Shown: in pieces, positions 42,536 through 53,489 of the stretch | Numbering within the stretch: the first letter of the stretch is position 1 | Layout: each line of letters starts with the position of its first letter | Source of the DNA: Diabrotica undecimpunctata | Lineage: Eukaryota; Arthropoda; Insecta; Coleoptera; Chrysomelidae | Direction: 5' to 3' | Assembly (NCBI RefSeq): GCF_040954645.1 | Contig: NC_092806.1 | Location: 75,890,141 to 75,954,140 of the forward strand | Length of the DNA stretch: 64,000 nt | Translations under genes and position numbers: made by a program | Notes under the pieces: generated by a model | The model's database searches: none | What the model was told of the DNA's origin: nothing | Seen by the model: only the letters and a program-made list of their open reading frames with translations

Positions 42536-42629
42536 AGTTGTTCTGAACACGGTTACACTAATGGGTCTCGGCAAGTTGCGAGGGATTGGTGACTCTATTA
42601 GGTGGGCTCAAGATTTTCCAGCACCGGCT

Positions 42630-44413
42630 TGTAGTTGCTGCTCTTTTATCTTCGCTTTGATTCATCTTCTAATGGTGGACTTTGCTGATGTGTACGATTG
42701 GAAGCTAGGGGGCTGTGGAAGAGTAGTGCCTTCCTTTGCAAGTTCATCTGCCGCTTCATTTCCTTCAACACCGACATGACTAGGGATCCATTGTAGAGTA
42801 ATCAGCCACCGTTTTTCCATCAAGTTCGAAAGTTGGACGCGGCAAGATATTGTTTTGGCACAGTCGGTGTATCGATTTGTCGACAGGGCGAGGATTGCGG
42901 CTTGGCAGTCGATGAAGAAGGCAACTTTTTGGGGGTGTTGGAAATTCTCAAGATTTTTTGCAGCTTCGTGTATAGCAGCAATTTCGCCGTCGTAGTTGGT
43001 GAGAGGGGCACCCACAGCTATAGAGCCTTTGAAGAACGTTGAGACATATCCTGCTCCTGTTCTTCCCGAGTCCGGCATCGAGGATCCATCGCAGTAGATG
43101 TGGAGCCACTCATGTGCTGGGTACTTGGTATCGTCTCTAGGGCGGCTTTCCTTAGGGCAATGTCTGACGATAAGTGCTTCGGGTCGTTATGGTTTTCAAG
43201 CAGTAATTCTGTATTTGGTAGACAGCGGGCCAGTGTGGTTTGCGCTGGGAAGGGGGCGGATCCGACAGGACAATGTGGTATTTTTCCATGATTTGGTTTG
43301 CTACTGTAAGCGGAGTGGTTTGTGTTTTAAGACGTGAGGCTGCTTGTCTATATTCGTCCCATTTTTGTGGAAGTATTCGTCTTTGCCTTTCCCAGAAGGT
43401 TAACGCGTGTTGCTCTCTGCGGCATTGTATTGGTTCAATACCGGTCTGGGCTTCCATTGATGTAATCGTTGTTGATTTTGGAGCACCGGTGATGACGCGA
43501 AGGGCAGTGTTCTGGGCGACTTCAAGCTTGGAGGTGGTGTTTGTACTCGCAGTTATTGTAGCTTCACTCCCATATTCTAATATCGGCCGGACATAGGTTT
43601 TGTATGTTGCTACCAGGACATCTTGCGTGGCGCCCCACTTTGTTGCTGTGAGACGTTTGAGCAGTCGACATCTCTTTGTGGCTTTCTCTGCAATGTCGTC
43701 GATTTGAGGTTTCCACGTCATTTTCTTATCAATATACACCCCCAAGTATTTTGTTACGTCCTGTCTTTCCAGATCAACTCCTTTATACGTCAGCTTGACA
43801 GCAGTCTATTTTGTTGGAAGTACTTGATATAGAAGAAGAAGAACGTAGGTGGGGTGTTCACTACATCGAGATAGTTGGTATCCAGGAAGTCCTCGAGGTG
43901 TTTCCTAACGTTGGTGGTTCTAGAGTAGCCCCATCTCGTGGATGGACTATTGAAATCTCCAATTATGATGGTACTTGGCTGGATTTGTTGCTCTACCAAT
44001 TCCAATGCAGGTATATTATCTGGCGGATTGTATAGTAAGAAAAGGGTGACATGTTTCGAGTTTTTCCAAACTTCGACCTTAAACATTTCCAGTTTGTCTC
44101 TATCCTGCATTTCGTGGATTATGTTAGCCTTGCATACTAGAGGGGTTTTGATTCCGATGATAATTCCTGACGCTACTTGTCTACTCCTTTTCAGCACATG
44201 GGTTGAACAGCCAACTGTAGAGTAGAGATGAGGTGTGTCTGTAGCGGCTCCTGCCTCTACAATGACATATATATCAACGTTCTTTTCGAGAACGCTTCGT
44301 TTGAGTTCTAAAAACTTGCTGTTGCTTAGACCTCCAGCGTTCCAGAAGATAACTTTGACGTCTGCGTCGCTGCCCTGAGAAGAGCCATTTTGAGTAGGGA
44401 TTCGTACACTCAT
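42630..44413 (-). pseudogene. LINE with endonuclease and RNase H, RT deleted
   Basis: From ATG 44413 the minus strand encodes an apurinic-type endonuclease: VKVIFWNAGGLSNSKFLELK, IYVIVEAGAA, ASGIIIGIKT, VTLFLLYNPPDN and STIIIGDFNSPSTRWGYSRT (the GDFN metal-binding box and WG). It breaks at about 43820 and resumes at 43745 with the RT C-terminal region: LGVYIDKKMTWKPQIDDIAE, TYVRPILEYGSEA, KLEVAQNTALRVITGA. The whole RT palm is missing, so an internal deletion of several hundred codons joins the two. RNase H follows (about 43110-42662): IYCDGSSMPDSGRTGAGYV, NYDGEIAAIHEAAKNL, AFFIDCQAAILAL, IPSHVGVEGNEAADELAKEG, with D-E-D-D positions visible. RNase H places it in the I/Jockey/R1 assemblage. 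GC-richer than its surroundings. Confidence 0.88.
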
Positions 44414-44522
44414 GGATCAGCGCGTAACGACGAATCGGTGCTGCTCATTTGGCGTTACCCAGGGGACACGTGTGATTGTACCTTGCGATAGACCACGGAC
44501 GCGAGCAACTCTGTCCCCCATA

Positions 44523-44640
44523 TTATTATATCGTTTTAGGAGACATTCGTTGGAGTTTCCGAGTTTGAATTTGTATCAGCCCAAGTCTCTAATGAGGTTA
44601 CGATAGGCCGAAATGATTCATAACACTTTATTGATATCAA
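44523..44640. repeat. Partial copy of the 37.5-38.1 kb foldback arm
   Basis: TTTTAGGAGACATTCGTTGG, AGTTTCCGAGTTTGAATTTG and CATAACACTTTATTGATA match 37985-38080 in the same orientation, with few mismatches in the first 60 bases. Confidence 0.8.
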
Positions 44641-44699
44641 CCGTTAGAGAAAGGTGAATCTGCAACCAAGTTAACCAGTGAGTACAAAATTGGTAAATC

Positions 44700-46115
44700 T
44701 ACCATTCCTGATATAAAAAAAATAAAACACGAGCATAAGTAACTTTATGCCCCAGCTTGATTCTTCTGATGTATGCACAAGTCGTAAAACTATGAAACTT
44801 GCCTTAAACACGGATTTAGATGATGCTGTATATAAGTGGTTTACTCAATAAAGATCCCAGGGAGAACCTATTTCTGGTCCGATTCTGTGTGAAAAAGCAG
44901 TTCAATTCAATGAAAAACTCGGAGGTTCGTCAAATTTTCAAGCAAGCACAGGCTGGTTAAAACGATTTAAGTCGAGACATGGCATTAGTGAGCTTCAAAT
45001 ACAAGAAGAAAAACTATCTGCTGATTCATCAGCAGCAGAGCCATTCAAAATAAGACTAAGTGAATTACTGAAGAAAAAAAATTACGCACTCGAAAACGTT
45101 TACAATGCAGACGAAACTAGGCTCAATTGGAAAGCTTTGCCACGAAAAACTCTTGCGTCACGGCGTGAATTAGCAGCACCTGGACCTAAAATAAGCAAGG
45201 ATCGTATCACTGCCTTAGCTTGTGCTAATGCTACTGGCAGCCACCGACTGCCCATGCTTGTCATTGGTAACAGCAAGAAACTACGTTGTTTTAAACACGT
45301 TAATATGAATGCGATGCATATCGTTTATTCATCGCAAAAGAGTGCTTGGATGAATAGTACAATTTTCATGAAATGATTTATAGGAACTTTTATACCCTCC
45401 GTTAAACCCATCAATTAAAAAATGGTAAAAAAGAGAAAACATTATTGCTTCTTGATAAAGCCCCAACTTATCCATCATATGACATCTTAAATGAAAAAGA
45501 TGATTTTATAAAAGTCATGTTTCTTCCACCTAATGTGACTTCATTATTATATCCCATAGACCAAGGCGTTATTGAAACTTTCAAACAGTTTTATAGAAAA
45601 TAATTGTTACGTAAGTTACTTTTGGAAAAAGAATAGGAGGGAGAAGAAAGCCTGATAAGAAATCATGAAAAAATTGATTTGAAGGACCCGTCTTACATGA
45701 TCTGAGAAGCATGGAACAGTTTAAAAGATCAGAACTTTACAAAAGCGTGGAATAAAGTTTGGTGTTTAGTGGAAAATAGTGAAATAGTGGAAAACTGAGA
45801 ATATACAAAAGAAAACCAGGAAGATAAGTCTGAAATAATAGATATGCTAAAAAAACTCAATTTCGACGGATGTGATGAAGAAGAAGTTTAACAATGGATG
45901 GATGTCGACGATGATGATCCCGGTTACCTACCAAATTATGCAAAGTAGTGAAATTATAGAGCAAATGAGTAATAAAACTGACAACACATCTAGCACCTCA
46001 TCAACTGCAAGTTCAGATAAGGAAGGTGAAAACATAATTGGTTCTTCAGAAGCTTTTACTTTCTTAGATATGGCCTTACATTGGTTTGAAATACAAGCTG
46101 AAAGTAACCAGTAAC
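44700..46115 (+). pseudogene. Tigger/jerky-type transposase, plus strand, degraded
   Basis: Reads KTMKLALNTDLDDAVYKWFT, stop, GEPISGPILCEKAVQFNEKL, FQASTGWLKRFKSRHGISEL (DNA-binding half), YALENVYNADETRLNWKALP, RKTLASRRELAAPGPKISKD, RITALACANATGSHRLPML (first Asp in NADET; 79 codons open from 45137), then frameshifted KTLLLLDKAPTYPSYDIL (second Asp, LLDKAP), VMFLPPNVTSLLYPIDQGVI, ETFKQFYRK, WNSLKDQNFTKAWNKVW and VQQWMDVDDDDPGY-like acidic tail. This is the standard order of jerky/Tigger DDE_1 proteins. It belongs to a different subfamily from the two GGGGA-ended pogos (no PHD-like finger). Several stops. Confidence 0.85.
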
Positions 46116-46289
46116 AAATAACTGGCCTTAAAAAAATACGCGACCTAACACCTCAAACGGGTAGACTTGTTTCGGCAGACGAAAATTGAAGATTTTTTTA
46201 AGGATTAGTAATTAACGCTTAAAATATCTTCAATTTTCTTCAATATATTATCTAAAAATATCTTGTTGCAAAACTGCACTTTTTTGTTG

Positions 46290-46620
46290 ACACCTATTTG
46301 TCATTAAAGAATAAATATGTAGGTATGTAAATATGGCTTTCATTCACTTGTGGATAAATATGTATAACTATAACCAATATAGTTCGATTGTCCGAACAAA
46401 TCGGTTCTATGTCATCTCCTCCAATTAGTTCGGATAATCGATGCTCGTGGGTCCTAGCCTCCTCAAGAATTTCTCTCCAGTCGTCCCTATCTATCGCCTT
46501 TCTCCGCCAAAAACGTATTCCCATATTTCTCATGTCTCCATCGATGTCATAAAATTTGGGGTCAAGTTTCCTCCTTATTTGGCTATGCTCTTAAACTTTA
46601 TAATTTTACTCTAAAGTAAA
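46290..46620 (-). pseudogene. LINE 3' end (RT extreme C-terminus)
   Basis: The minus strand reads DIDGDMRNMGIRFWRRKAID, RDDWREILEEARTHEHRLSE. The 'MGIxxWRxKAxxRDxWRxIxEEAKTH' ending closes the RT ORF of several insect LINEs. Only about 45 codons are recognisable. Confidence 0.7.
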
Positions 46621-46829
46621 AATTTAACGTTACACCGGTTTATTCTCTGACATTCTTCAACCACGAGCATTTTTTTCCACCAATATTCCTCTGAGTCTTT
46701 AGATTGTACCCATTATGATTAGTCGAAGACATCTAGATTCGCTCATATCAAGCGATAATGACACATCTAAAGAAGTAAAAGAAAGGATACTGCTAGCGAA
46801 CAAATGTTATTTTGCACTAAGCAAGCAGC

Positions 46830-47010
46830 TAAAGAACAGAAATTAAGGCCAAAAACAACAAACTAACAATATATTTATAAAAAAATTATCCTACCAGTGC
46901 TGGCATATGGGACAGAAACATGGACCATCTCCAAAACAGACGAAAATCGTTTGCTAGTCTTCCAAAGAATGGTATTTGGAGAAGGCGATAGAATAGGATG
47001 TTCAATAAAT
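46830..47010 (+). pseudogene. LINE RT thumb fragment
   Basis: Plus-strand words PVLAYGTETWTISKTDENRL, LVFQRMVFGEG correspond to the 'ILPVLTYGxETWTLxKxxxxxLxxFERxxLRxI' segment of RTE/Jockey-like LINEs. About 45 codons, orientation opposite to the preceding fragment. Confidence 0.65.
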
Positions 47011-47085
47011 TTTGTGGTTCGATAAAAGAGGAAGTTGCTACTAGCCTAATTTTTTTTTTGTTATATTAGTACACTCTTTGTATAA

Positions 47086-47430
47086 ATGTATATGAAGTTT
47101 TATTTTAATCTGACAATTAATTCTTTGTTAACAAGCCATTTAGTATCGAGGTGTTTTTCTACAATGAAAAAAATTAAGTATCCTGCAATGATTGAATTTT
47201 TATTTTTGGAAGGTTTAAAAGCAAAAGAAATTTGTGAACGAATTTTGAGAATAGATAAGGAATCTTCGCATTCAACTAGTAGAGTAGAAAGATGGGTTGC
47301 TAAATTTAAACGTGGTCGTACAAATACAAGATATTGTATTGAAAAATCGTCAAGTGAGCATTGTTAAAAGGATTGTAATGTAAATTGTACCTGGATAGGA
47401 AAAAGGAGGCCCAAAAGTTGGGTAGTACTG
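47086..47430 (+). pseudogene. mariner transposase N-terminal fragment
   Basis: Reads PAMIEFLFLEGLKAKEICER, ILRIDKESSHSTSRVERWVA, KFKRGRTNTRY, then a frameshift. It matches the N-terminal helix-turn-helix of mariner transposases ('RAVIKFLxLEGLxxKEIHxRLxxVYGDSxPSxSTVxRWxAEFKRGRTSxEDDPRSGRP'). The remainder of a mariner lies 2.5 kb downstream in the same orientation (49930-50450), so one mariner may have been split by insertions. Confidence 0.8.
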
Positions 47431-47754
47431 TCAGTAACATAAAAATTATCCCAAAGGGTTAATTTTTTATGTTAATTTTGGAATATAAGGTAGACGAAGA
47501 ATTCCAGGTCTATTACGTTCACTATGCAACCAGCGCTCAGGTTTTTTGAATGACACAACGGCGAGCTTAGTTACGTGGATCTGTAGATCGCTTATTAGGA
47601 ACGATGGATACTGATGTCAGAAAGATTAAATAAAATGAATCATACTAACTGAAAGGAAAGGGAAAAAAATTAAACCAAATAAAAAAGAAAAAGAGAGAAA
47701 AACTCGTGAAATCTACATATTAGGGGATTAATTTGAGAAAGATAAAAATATGTT

Positions 47755-48345
47755 GTTACCTATAAGCTATATTTACTACTAGCCAAATCATAAATTTAAT
47801 TGGACATATTAATTTATTAATAGAATAGATATTTATAAAATTTTAATTATTAATTTCTCTCAGTGACCTGGTAAACATTTGTTTTAAAAATATTATCTAA
47901 AAAATTTTAAAAATGAACATTTAGAATTTATGTAACAATAAAACACTGAAAACTTTGTTTTCAAAACTTCCACAAATTTTTATTTTAAATTATTATCACT
48001 ACAGCTGTTTCGGCTGATTGCCTTTCTCAAGTGATCTGTTTTTGGCATGGGTTTACACTTTATAGTCTCTAATGAAATAAGTTGAGGAGGGGAGAACTGT
48101 TTGTCTCAAGCTGGTCATTCAGAATTATATCTGTGTTTTTTAATTTGTTGATTTCCATAGATTCTAACAAAGATAGCTTAAGGCCTTTGAAAACAAAGTT
48201 TTCAGTGTTTTATTGTTACATAAAATGAATTTCCATCAAGTAACGGTCGAATCCATCAATTATTTAGAATTTACTTTGGTCATCTAGATACAATAGATGA
48301 TAGAATAATAGTTAATTAGTGGAACAATAAAAAACACAATGATTC
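47755..48345. repeat. Dispersed repeat, copy 1, interrupted by a MITE
   Basis: TATAAGCTATATTTACT, CAAATCATAAATTTAATTGG, ACATATTAATTT, TAATTTCTCTCAGTGACCTG, TTTAGAATTTA, (MITE 47931-48220), then CTTTGGTCATCTAGATACA, ACAATGATTC. The same series occurs at 49420-49690 without the MITE. Confidence 0.75.
47931..48220. mobile_element. 290-bp MITE with 35-bp perfect TIRs
   Basis: TGTAACAATAAAACACTGAA.. at 47931-47965 and its exact inverse at 48186-48220 are 35-base terminal inverted repeats. TA stands just outside both ends. A diverged relative without the right end lies at 21019. Its interior (GCTGTTTCGGCTGATTGCCT, TTCTCAAGTGATCTG) resembles Penelope 3' regions. It interrupts the dispersed repeat whose empty site can be read at 49420-49690. 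Confidence 0.9.
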
Positions 48346-49015
48346 TTATTTAATTACGAGAGTATTATACAAAAAAATTAAAAACACCCCACCCAGATGC
48401 ACTGTGAGACCTTTCACAATACTACCATTAAACACTGACAAATTTTTATCATTTGTTAAAAAAATGGCTTGGATAAGAAGCTTACGCCAAAAAAGATTAT
48501 CTGATTTTGTTCGGAAAACAAATTTTCATAACAGATTTCAAGCACTTAAGGAAGACAACTTGGAAACCGAACAGACAAAATAACAAAAGTAATGACACAG
48601 ACAATAAACCTCCACTAATATTTGTTCCCAATGTACTAGATGTTAATGAGTTTGCAACCGTAATAGACTCTGTTGCTAAAGATGGCTATATATTCTAAAA
48701 TAATTGTACTTAAATAATTAAAGTTTTACGAACAAAAAAGGCGACCATTCAAACATAATAAAAATATTAATAAAGAAAAAAGTTAAATTCCACACTTTTA
48801 TCAACCCAGTCAAGAGCGTAGTTATATAGTGTTCCTGAAGATTGTGCACTATTCAATTGATATACCTATTCTAACAGCTAAGATCGAAGGACATGGTGAT
48901 AAAAGTCGAAACGTTTCAAACACCAAACAAGGATATTTTATGATATAAACGTTTTTCGAAATATGATAGTGTGCAAGCTAATTCAATATTGATATCCTGC
49001 AGAGGTTCTAATCGA
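48346..49015. other. No firmly recognised gene
   Basis: A plus-strand ORF (48507-48698, VPNVLDVNEFATVID) and upstream frames (TPPRCTVRPFTILPLNTDK, WIRSLRQKRLSDFVRKTNFH) might be mobile-element sequence but I cannot place them. The rest is AT-rich. Confidence 0.4.
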
Positions 49016-49260
49016 GGGTTCTTGGGCAGATTGTTAATACACCATACTACGTCCCTAATGAAGTCATACATCGTGATCTCTCAGTGAGTGTTGTGCGTGA
49101 AGCAATAAAAAAGTGTAGTGATAGGTATTTAGAGAAGTTAGAAGTTCACCCAAATTCTAGTGCGGTAAATCTACTGGACAACAGCAGGGAAGTGAGAAGA
49201 CCTAAGAGACACAAACCCTTAGACTTACCAGATAGATTTAATAAGTAAATTATTTAGAAC
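49016..49260 (+). pseudogene. Jockey-like LINE RT C-terminus
   Basis: Plus strand: TPYYVPNEVIHRDLSVSVVR, EAIKKCSDRYLEKLEVHPNS, SAVNLLDNSREVRRPKRHKP, LDLPDRFNK, stop. It is the standard end of Jockey-clade RTs ('APWYVxNxxIHRDLxxxxVxxEIxxxxxxYxxRLxxHPNxLAxxLLDxxxxxRRLKRxxPxDL'). About 75 codons are open; the rest of the element is not adjacent. Confidence 0.88.
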
Positions 49261-49419
49261 ATAAGAAAATTTTAGATACATCAATTTTAGTTAAATTTAG
49301 TTAGGAAGGTACCAGCACTGGTAGATAATCTACGCTCATGCTAATTTCTATGTTTGAATTATCAAATTTGATTATTGTCCAAACAGGACAGATTGCAAAT
49401 ATTTACTTGGAAAATATAA

Positions 49420-49690
49420 AAAAAACTATAAGCTATATTTCCTACGCGTCAAATCATAAATTTAACTGGACACATTAATTTTAAATTAACAAACAGAAAT
49501 ATCCATTATAAATTGATACCTTCTAAAATACCTACATCTTTATAAAAAGTTCAATATTAATTTCTCTCGGTGACCTGATAAAACATTTTTTTTAAAATAA
49601 TATTAATAAAATTTATTAAAATTTAGAATTTATCTTGGTCATTTACATACAGATTTAATAGAACAAGAAAAAAATACAATGATTCAAATG
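49420..49690. repeat. Dispersed repeat, copy 2
   Basis: Second copy of the sequence at 47755-48345: AAGCTATATTTCCTA, CAAATCATAAATTTAACTGG, ACACATTAATTTT, TTAATTTCTCTCGGTGACCT, TTTAGAATTTAT, CTTGGTCATTTACATACAG, ACAATGATTC. It shows the site before the MITE inserted. Confidence 0.78.
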
Positions 49691-49929
49691 ACTTGGTCAA
49701 ATATCTCCATAAGAAATTTCAGCTTCTATTAATTTGTTTTCTCAAAAATAAAAACGAAACAAAAAACCCAACCCCAAAAGCGTTCATAAGATACTTATGA
49801 GATAAAAACGATTTAAAAAAGATGCGGTTGCTTTTATTCGGTGCAAGTATCACTTTACCCATAAACACTTCTTCTCGTTAGGAAATCAAATCTTTCCCTT
49901 TCGAAGATTTATAATACGTAGATTAAAAC

Positions 49930-50460
49930 CTTATACAGAATGGTACAAAAAAATGCTACAGGATAAAGTTAATTTTGTGCTCCGATTCATCACTATGAAT
50001 GAGACTTGTGTCTATTACCATGATCCTGAATCAAAACAAGAGAATAACGAGTGGTGTGAAACGAGTTTGTGTCCAAAAATCGGTCAAGAAGGTGTCAACA
50101 TTAGTTTTTTTTGGATGCGAAAAGAATTTTGTTTGTGAATTACTTGAAAACTAGTAAAACAATAAATTCTGAATATTGTTGTAAAATTTTAGACCAGCTG
50201 AAGGAAAAAAATCGTTAAAAAGAACTCGGTTTGAAGAAGAAAAAAATCCTTTTTCATCAAGACAATGTACCGTGTTATGTTCACAATGGCTAAAATTCAT
50301 AATTAAAAGTTGGGATTATTGAAGCATCCACCATATTTACGAGATTTCGCCCCTAGCGACTTCCATCTATTTTAATATCTAAAAAAATTCATGAAAATAA
50401 TTTTGTTTGTGAATTACTTGAAAACTGGTAAAACAATAAATTCTGAATATTTCCCGAAAT
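49930..50460 (+). pseudogene. mariner transposase catalytic fragment
   Basis: Reads FVLRFITMNETCVYYHDPES, KQENNEWCETSLCPKIGQEG, VNISFFWMRKEF, then frameshifted FVNYLKTSKTINSEYCC, KILDQLKEKN, LKKKKILFHQDNVPCY. In mariner the first Asp is in 'TxDETW' (here MNETC, so Asp is lost) and the second in 'FHQDNAP' (here FHQDNVP, intact). A ~60-base block (TTTTGTTTGTGAATTACTTG..) is repeated at 50129 and 50395, a local duplication inside the fragment. The 'HPPYSPDLAPSDF' region is just recognisable near 50325-50365 (STIFTRFRP, with RFRP/SDF in shifted frames). Confidence 0.85.
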
Positions 50461-50539
50461 AGACTGGGAAAGGTCGAGACTCAACTAGGGCTGTAGCACC
50501 ACTGATTATGATGGATTAGTTATAAACATTACACTACAT

Positions 50540-50830
50540 TAAAAACTTTAAATGTCCAAGATATATTTTTCTTGGATTTTCGTTATCAATCAGCTTATGC
50601 TTCTGCTCGGTTGAGAACTGCTTCATTTCTCTGCTTAACCGTCCACGGCATTTTAGGTGTTCGTCTGTACAACCACATTTTAAAAGCCTCTAAGCGGTTA
50701 ATATTAGATATTTTCAAGGTTCATCTTCGACGCCATATAAGACAACTGACCATATGTAACATTTAATCATGCGTTTCCGAAGTTGAAGTTTTAAGTTATC
50801 GTTACAGAAGAGTGACCTTATTTTAAGGGT
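50540..50830 (-). pseudogene. LINE RT C-terminal fragment
   Basis: Minus-strand frames: IKCYIWSVVLYGVEDEPLKI, SNINRLEAFKMWLYRRTPKM, PWTVKQRNEAVLNRAEA, then NPRKIYLGHLKFLM. This is 'CYIWSVxLYGxExWTLKxxxxNRLEAFExWLYRRxLKIPWTxxxxNExVLxR...YLGHxMRN', a LINE RT C-terminus related to the piece at 24195-24790. Confidence 0.78.
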
Positions 50831-52066
50831 GCACGAGCCATCTCAGTTCAAGATTTCATCTCTTTATTTAGATCTATTTGTTCGGTAATATAAAAACCTA
50901 ACTATTTGATTTTGATACTATTTATATTGATTGCCTATCTATTTGTAATCGTATATTTATAAGGCAAGCGACTATAATAATGTTGGATTATCATATAATG
51001 TTTATTAGACTGCTTCCATCAGGAGTTCCATATAGTGGAACTCTAGAGGTAGTTTACCCCCTGCATGCGTTTTGATTAACTCGAACTCACTGGATACTCA
51101 TAATTAGTTTATTGGTTCTCTAAGTACAATAATAGAGAGAGTACCCAGTTGATGGATGACAACACTAGCTTCGACTGTTAACTCTTAATTCTTAATTCTT
51201 AATAATCTACTCCCGTTATTTTCCGAGGTACTTATCTCACGTGCGTTTGTTTATACATTCATGTTTTACTAATATAATTTGTACACAATATTAAATAAGT
51301 TTTTGATTACTTACATTGCAAATTTCACTAGGTCAGCGCATCAGTAAGCGTGTTCTAGTTACATCGATATTTTCAATGTCATAAACAAACAATCGCATTG
51401 AGCAATAAGCAATGATTAATATTATTAAAATAATTTTTAATTTTTAAACTGAATTGGGTTACCTAGAACTGATTTCTGGATGCTTAATTAAATCCCGTTA
51501 CACGACTAAATACCAGGTATTTTGTTTTAGAACAATTAATTTTTAGTCCTATCTCTCGCCCCACCGTATTATTAGACTTATTTTATTTTATTGTTTATTT
51601 TGTCCCCATTTTACAAATTTATATCCATCTCTCAACTCTCAGACTTCTTTATTAGTTTTATTTGAATGCAATATACTACTGGCTTGTGGTCTGAGGTCAA
51701 TTAGCCCCTGAATAAATTTTTGCTAATAAAATTGTTTTTCTGAATCTATGTTTAATTAGGCTCAAGCCTATCAAGGAAGTAGAAAGAAGAAGAAGAAGCA
51801 TTTGTTTTGATTGATGTTTAAATAATGTTATCCAGATGCCGCACTATTTCGGCATATTCGACATTCCATCTAACATTTACAACTTTGTTATTTATACTAA
51901 AAATATTTTTTAGTCGATATTTAGAATATTTTGCTGTATATATTTTATTTACATACTATTTTTATGTTTATTCATTTAAAACTTGACATCTAATCTAATG
52001 ACTACTGTATGATATAAAGACTGTTAAATAATAATATTTTTTATTATTTTGTTTTACAAATTTTAG
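50831..52066. other. Intronic sequence with a LINE-like (GAA)n tail
   Basis: No gene is recognised. At about 51752-51800 GGCTCAAGCCTATCAAGGAA followed by GTAGAAAGAAGAAGAAGAAG looks like the 3' end of a LINE of the kind that ends at 1775, but the coding part is not readable. Confidence 0.45.
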
Positions 52067-52238
52067 GTGTAGGTTGTGCAAGAAAGCTTTCTCAGACAGC
52101 AGTACTTTAACAAAACATCTTCGAATTCATAGCGGAGAGAAACCTTACGAATGCAAATTATGTTTATTAAGGTTCAGTCAAAGCGGAAATTTAAATAGGC
52201 ATATGAGGGTTCACGGAAGCAATGGAATCCCTCCATGA
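52067..52238 (+). CDS. gl: glass last coding exon (zinc fingers 4 and 5, stop)
   Basis: Residues 316-371 after the split Arg: finger 4 [20 protein letters not shown] with H, linker SGEKPYE, finger 5 [20 protein letters not shown] with H, then GSNGIPP and TGA at 52236-52238. [20 protein letters not shown] and [19 protein letters not shown] are almost identical to Drosophila Glass. The tail after finger 5 is only seven residues, shorter than the Gly/Ser/Asn-rich tail I recall for Drosophila. Acceptor CAAATTTTAG|G. Known role of the family: DNA binding by the last fingers to activate photoreceptor genes, in the nucleus of developing eye cells. Confidence 0.98.
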
Positions 52239-52420
52239 CAAACACTATTTGAATACCAGTTTAATTAAATTTACAGAGCTGTTGGAAGGATTTTAAATAT
52301 GTGGTTGGAAGTTCATATCTTTGTAATACCATATTTTATGAAGAATTGTTGTTGTGGAAAATATTAGAAAATTTTGTATTTAAAAATAATTATATACCAA
52401 TAAACTGTTTTATAAAATTG
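52239..52420 (+). terminator. gl: glass 3' UTR with polyadenylation signal
   Basis: A canonical AATAAA lies at 52399-52404, about 161 bases after the stop, and AT/GT-rich sequence follows (TGTTTTATAAAATTGTT). This would give a short 3' UTR. Confidence 0.7.
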
Positions 52421-52615
52421 TTTAACAACGTTTAATTATTATAATAATAACAATTCCTTGTATTTGAAGTACTTTATTTTAAATTTAATGTAGTTGACTG
52501 TAACGAGAGTTACATTTTACATTTATTTTAAAGTTTTGATTTTCAATCCGGAAATCGTTTTGAAAAAATTCTAAAATAAAATTACGATAACAAGTGCTTA
52601 AGATCCACAGGTTAA

Positions 52616-52619
<4 letters not shown>

Positions 52620-52702
<83 letters not shown>
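52620..52702. repeat. (TA)n microsatellite
   Basis: About 41 TA units at the left boundary of the Crypton-like element. Confidence 0.97.
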
Positions 52703-52706
<4 letters not shown>

Positions 52707-53489
52707 TTTATACCATACCTGAACCATCTGAAAAACCATACAATCCTGAACCTCCTATATCTAGAGTATTTAGAGCTGCCTATGGCACGCTTATCTTCAT
52801 TAATTCTAGCAACGATTTCAAAAATGTATATATACAAAAGAAATTTTTAATATTTTAAAAGATATATAAATGGGGATTTTACTTATTAATGACATAATCC
52901 TGATCCCCTTGTTATTTCAGTCAATTCTGAACCTAAACATACGTGTATATGCACAAACCTGAGCCTAAGAGATGTTGCCAGTTTTAAGTAAAATGGGATT
53001 TCTTAGGAAAATTTTCGTATGTGTTTGCTTGAGAGTCAGAAGCAGTATATTTTTACTCTCCCTTAATTGTACATATCCTAAATCCTAAAATATGTAAACA
53101 ATACGTCCTGTCTACCGATTATTTTAACAGCGAAGGCGTCATATCACTACCATAAATAAACCATACGTTCCAGTTCATAAATGTCAAAAATATGAGCTTT
53201 GGTTAACGACGATTTATATTAAAAAAAAAATAAATCAGGAAAGTATTACATTAATTTATTATCAAAAGTAGCTACATTGGTACATTAATTTGACTCTACT
53301 ATTTATTATAGCTCAGGTAATAGGAATTTAACTTGCCTACAAACATAAGAATAATGTGATAGAGATCAGATCAAAACTAAAACAAGAAAGTCTTTCAAAA
53401 CAGTCAAAAAAAAATTAAAAACCAACTAAAAAATATTAGAAAATGGGTGTTTAATGTTTAAGTTTTCCTGTATATATGTATATTATAAA

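Larger units (their letters stand above)
38621..52066 (+). other. gl: glass intron 4 (13.4 kb) between fingers 3 and 4
   Basis: GTAAGATT at 38621 to CAAATTTTAG at 52066, phase 2. It is filled by a TA tract, a pogo element, several LINEs, a second pogo, mariner pieces and a MITE, all listed separately. Segments 41420-41920 and 50830-51740 show no recognisable gene. Confidence 0.92.

Noticed and set aside
43240..43596. Plus-strand 118-codon ORF
   Set aside because: Antisense to the RT C-terminal/RNase H region of the minus-strand LINE.
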